From assembly GCA_030248065.1 (NCBI GenBank), contig JASAMV010006626.1:1-64000 (forward strand): 64,000 bases of DNA. The letters are read 5' to 3'. Positions within the stretch are counted from its first letter, which is position 1. Each line of letters opens with the position of its first letter. The notes under the pieces are model-generated. The model was not told the origin of the DNA, did not search any database, and worked only from the letters and a program-made list of their open reading frames with translations. Made by a program: the position numbers and the translations under genes. The DNA comes from Rhynchonema sp. JSB1_4 (Eukaryota; Nematoda; Chromadorea; Monhysterida; Xyalidae). Of this stretch, positions 60,203 through 64,000 are shown piece by piece.

Positions 60203-61638
60203 ATGTTTCAACCTCCACCGCGGTTGCTGGGTGTGATCGTACTCTCGCTAACAATCATTCATCGTACAAGTGCGTCCCTGAGTGACCCCGTCACATGTGG
60301 CTCGACCGTCAAACTAATGCATGTGTCGAAGGAAGTCAGACTACATTCACATGATGTCAAATACGGCTCTGGTAGTGGACAGCAATCAGTCACTGCTGTG
60401 CCAGGTCGGTGATCGTGCTCTCGTTTTTGGGACCCGGTCTTTTTGGGGGCAAAGTTGCCAGAGGCGTTCGCACTGACAACCCCTGGCGCTTCCGTTTGTC
60501 TGCGAAAGCAGGGCGAAATAGACCGACATTACTGCACTCAGTGCATTGGTACTTCATATCTGCTCGCTTGGCGAACAAACAAACAAGAAGACTCACCGTT
60601 AGTACGCTATTCGACAACGTTGCCTTCACTCACATGCGCAATCGAATGTTGCAGACTCTGACGACAACAACAGTCATTGGTCGATCCTTGGCAAGACCGG
60701 CGAGCACTGTCCCAGGGGTGAGCCAATCAAATGCGGCCAATCCATCCGTCTGCTGCATCTCACAACTGGCTGTCTACTCCATTCACATCTGTTCCCATCA
60801 CCCTTGTCTAACAATCAGGAGGTGTCCTGTTTTGGCAACGAGGGACAGGGCGACACTGGTTAGTGGGGGAATCGGTGTGCGTCTTTGGTGTTGACAGTAC
60901 ATCAATCGTGGTAGACGGAAAAGGATAGACTTTGGTACAACTCTCTCTCCTTTTATTTGGAGTAAAAACAATAATAATATTATGGTGTGCACCCGTCCAA
61001 CAACCATTCATATGCTACTAACCTCATGATTTGAGCTTGGCATAACACTAGTTCAGTGGAACTGAATGTACAATCGGTTGTGGGGCGCTTGCGTTTGTCG
61101 CTATGTGCAGGGTTTATTTTTTCAAAATGGGCTAGTAGCATAAAGCTAGGAAAGTTAAAAATTTAGTAGCTTTTTCTGCTGAAAAGCCAATTTACTAGCT
61201 TTTTTGCCCCAAATATAAAAATTTAGTAGCTTTTACGCTACTAAACTTGAAAATTTACTAGCTTTTCAAAAAATTTAGTAGCTAAAAAGCTACTAAATTT
61301 GGTTAAAAAAAATCCATGGCTATGTGAATCGTAAAATAGTCCACAATCAGCACAACCGATAGAGCAGACCAATGCATTCTTCTTCTGATCCAGTCACTAG
61401 TTCGAATTTAATTACAGGCGATCACTGGGAGGTGCAATGCTCTGACGATGTGTGGTTCCGCAAGACCGAGGTGCGTCTGAAGCACATGGACACGGCCAAA
61501 TACCTGGCTGTGACCGGACACAAGTACGGCCGTCCCATTGCCGGACAATACGAGGTGTCCGCCACCAGCTCGATTTCCAGTGCCAACAACTTCAAAACTG
61601 CCGAAGGAGTGTTCATTATGCCGAATGAGGAAAGTTGA
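60203..61638 (+). CDS. SDF2-like MIR-domain protein
   Basis: Three exons with matching phases: 60203-60404, 60655-60858 and 61419-61638. A signal peptide (LLGVIVLSLTIIHRTSA) is followed by three MIR repeats. Signature segments are VTCGSTVKLMHV, VRLHSHDVKYGSGSGQQSVT, NSHWSI, IKCGQSIRLLHLTTG, LHSHLFPSPLS, WFRKTEVRLKHM and YGRPIAGQYEVS. These match SDF2/SDF2L1, ER lumenal partners of Hsp40 (ERdj3) chaperones that keep client proteins from aggregating, and resemble the MIR domain of protein O-mannosyltransferases. The length fits the family. The C-terminus ends NEES without the HxEL-type retrieval signal found in vertebrate members, so ER retention may depend on partners. Intron 2 contains an AT-rich repeat array. 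Confidence 0.93.
61130..61310. repeat. AT-rich array of TTTAGTAGCTTTT motifs in an intron
   Basis: The motif AAATTTAGTAGCTTTT and its complement AAAAGCTACTAAATTT recur at least seven times in both orientations, able to form a hairpin. It lies within the second intron of the SDF2-like gene. Confidence 0.7.
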
Positions 61639-62235
61639 TCAATATGGACCCTGTGAATTAAGTTCTTTTGTAATATGGAGTCGTCGGGATATTTAGTGTT
61701 TTCCTAATGTTGAGCTGTTGTTTGGGACACAAGTAAGATCTTTTTCGTGCTGTCGGATTGCTCGTGTTTGTTCTCGTTTGCTTTTATGAGCATGTTATAT
61801 TCCGTGTTTGTGGCTGTGATAGACCGAAAACCTAAATTATTGTTTGTGCGCTACTTCTGTAAAATGATTGTTTACACAAACGTTTTTGTAATATTTATTT
61901 GAAGTGCCACTTGTGCGTTTTCGGTTTCTTTCGGATTTGTTGTTTATCGCGTGATGCCAAAATAAAAGTTCTGAAACCAGATATTTTTTGTTTGATTTGT
62001 TTCCACATTAACAGTCGTGATCTCTGTTCAGTTGAAGTGAACTGCAGTATCTGCGCGTTTGTAAGACTGTTGTGCTGTTGTAACCATAAATTCCAGTCCA
62101 GGTAAGAACACCAACAGATTTGCGCAATTCAAATCACCCAATGACAATGTATGGAAACTATCGTACGCTGCCGTGGCGGTAGTACCACATCGTTTCACCC
62201 TGCCGACGGAACTACACCACGTCGGAACAACGAAA
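61639..62235. other. Intergenic between two plus-strand genes
   Basis: This contains the SDF2-like 3' UTR with an AATAAA at 61961 and the presumed promoter of the carrier gene. No coding signal is seen. Confidence 0.4.
61961..61966 (+). terminator. Possible polyadenylation signal of the SDF2-like gene
   Basis: An AATAAA hexamer lies about 323 nt downstream of the stop codon on the same strand. Confidence 0.4.
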
Positions 62236-64000
62236 ATGTCCAGCTCTGACCTGGACGCAATTGGGGAGAACCCATATCCATCTACTCAGGTTTGGAATCT
62301 TACATCGAGTTTGATTGTCTTGAATCATCTTGTTGTTTATCTGACTTCTTTTACCAGTAACCAAAGAATGTTTTGCCAGCATCATGCTCTCAAAATATTT
62401 TCGCATCCTTGAGATCTTGCAATTTTTGTTGAGAATCGTGTTTGCAGCATCTTAATTTAAGATTCGTGCCAATTTGGGTGGTACTATGTTCGTGCAATTA
62501 CACGAGTGCATCTGCACACAGGTAATCGATTGGCACATGATCGATCTACCCAAATTCTACCCTCTGGCACTCAGTTGCTCGTTGGCTGTGCGTGGTGCCC
62601 TCTATCCCTTGACTGTCATTCGTACTCGCATGCAGGTTATGTTTCATTCTTCTATTAATGCCTATGAAGTGATAATAACTGATAACTTGTTGTAGGTACA
62701 AAAACAGCAAACAATCTACAAAGATTCCGCTTTCGGCATGTTCAAAAGCTTTCGGACAATATGGCGTGCTGAAGGGTTGACCGGTTTGTACAAAGTGTGT
62801 GGCATCTTCAAAAGCAGTATTATTACAAGCATAGAGGAAATTACCAAAAGAACGTTTCTATTTCAGGGTTACTGGATCAGTTCGGTGCACATTCTAATCA
62901 GTGCCAGTTACGTGACCACATACGAAGGTGTCAGACACGTGCTCAGCTCGACCAACATGATCACTGATCACGCCACCAGGGGATTTATTGCTGGTTGGTT
63001 GGTTGCAACAATCGCTGCATTGTAGATCCGTTCGGCTTGCTTATCCAGTGCCGTGGTTTTTCAGGTTTTCTGGGGGTTTATTTCACTATCGCACAGTGCA
63101 AATTTTTTCCTCTCATCGTTGGACAGTTTTACAGTTGCTCAAATCATTTACTGCGCTTTGCTTGAACTTCAAATTGTGCTCCGCTGCTCTTTTATTGAGT
63201 GGTATTTCGAGAACAGTGGCTCGAAGATGACAGAGTTTCGCAGTCGATGGGATGTCAGTTGTGGAGGGGGTTGTTTGTCGGCAGTGTCACATAATCATCA
63301 TCCGAACACAGGTGGTTGTGCGAGTGCATTGTCCCAAGTGGCAGCAGTGCCCGTCGACATTGTATCACAACATATGATGATCATCGGCAGGGCCACGGCC
63401 GATTCGGGCACTCGTGTCGGCGATCCGTTGAATTTGGTCAACAAACTCACTGCTGATCAAAAAAGGTGACCGTCAATCTGTTGCTTGTGACTGTTGTGCT
63501 GGCTTGTTTTATTTGATGTTTTTCAAACATCCTGGTTTTTTCACGTTCTGAACTGAAGTTTTATGCCACAAGGTAGAATTGACAAAACACTTTTACACGA
63601 CTAAAACGGTTTCGATCCCTTTCGGTTTTATGACGCATTTATATATCATTGTTCTACAGACGCTTTGTGTCAAAAAATGCCTTCGTGCTGCATTAGTACT
63701 GTACAACTTCAGGTATCGCTACTATGGCATAGGACTCGAAGTTGTGCGTGAGATCTGGCGTCGCGATGGTATACGTGGATTCTATCGGTTTGTCTTCCTT
63801 TTTTACTTATAAAAAACAGAAAAAATAACGTTTTATTTTCAGCGGCTTCCTATCATCGCTTATGCTCTACGTTCCCAATTCTGGCCTGTTCTGGTGGTCA
63901 TACCACAAATTCTGTGAATTCTACAACCAACTAGCTGGTGACCGTGTCAACTACTACCTCGCTGTACAGGCGTTAGCTGGACCCAGTGCTGGTCAGTTAC
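62236..64000 (+). CDS. SLC25A44-type mitochondrial carrier, 3' end outside window
   Basis: Seven exons with matching phases: 62236-62289, 62522-62635, 62696-62794, 62867-62993, 63312-63465, 63713-63787 and 63843 onward. The order and spacing follow human SLC25A44. The first carrier signature reads YPLTVIRTRMQ, with Thr in place of the usual acidic residue, as in the human protein. The second is VPVDIVSQHMM. Helix-end motifs GLTGLYK and GIRGFYR are present, and the segment FLSSLMLYVPNSGLFWWSYH matches the fourth helix region. The third repeat is cut by the window edge after AGPSAG. SLC25A44 is the branched-chain amino acid carrier of the mitochondrial inner membrane. Complete catalytic residues cannot be judged without the missing third repeat. 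Confidence 0.93.

Overview
This 64 kb window is eukaryotic and most likely from a nematode. Genes are cut into many short exons by mostly small GT-AG introns. Several encoded families are typical of nematodes (ShKT-domain secreted proteins, a DUF273 glycosyltransferase-like protein). Degenerate TTAGGC-type telomeric repeats occur at several interior positions. All gene models were assembled by eye from reading frames, splice-site phase and protein motifs, so exon borders are approximate where stated.

Layout. 0.2-6.4 kb: a one-exon ShKT peptide gene (-) and a multi-ShKT secreted protein (+). 7.2-8.9 kb: a divergent rhodopsin-like GPCR (+). 9.5-10.7 kb: a prolyl 4-hydroxylase catalytic domain (-). 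11.4-13.3 kb: a DUF273 protein (+). 14.4-16.0 kb: a kelch-repeat protein (-). 18.5-22.7 kb: an HNF4-type nuclear receptor (-). 26.4-33.6 kb: a tandemly duplicated receptor tyrosine kinase locus (+), with an upstream kinase-less copy that runs in frame into the signal peptide of the complete downstream copy. 34.7-35.9 kb: a small membrane protein (+). 38.1-41.1 kb: a large secreted protein of unknown family (+). 41.8-45.7 kb: a second GPCR (-). 56.3-59.6 kb: proteasome ATPase Rpt5 (+). 60.2-61.6 kb: an SDF2-like MIR protein (+). 62.2-64.0 kb: an SLC25A44-type mitochondrial carrier (+, cut by the window edge).

From 43.8 to 56 kb the sequence is dominated by transposable elements. The most striking structure is a Russian-doll stack at 51.9-55.3 kb. 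Three of its nested units have perfect 8-bp target-site duplications. The innermost hAT carries a transposase C-terminal remnant and is itself interrupted by a PIF/Harbinger-like MITE. A second, unoccupied copy of one layer lies 1 kb away and shows the pre-insertion sequence. Smaller foldback elements lie inside introns or at 3' ends of genes. The genes do not form an obvious pathway; this is ordinary animal gene content mixed with young repeat insertions.
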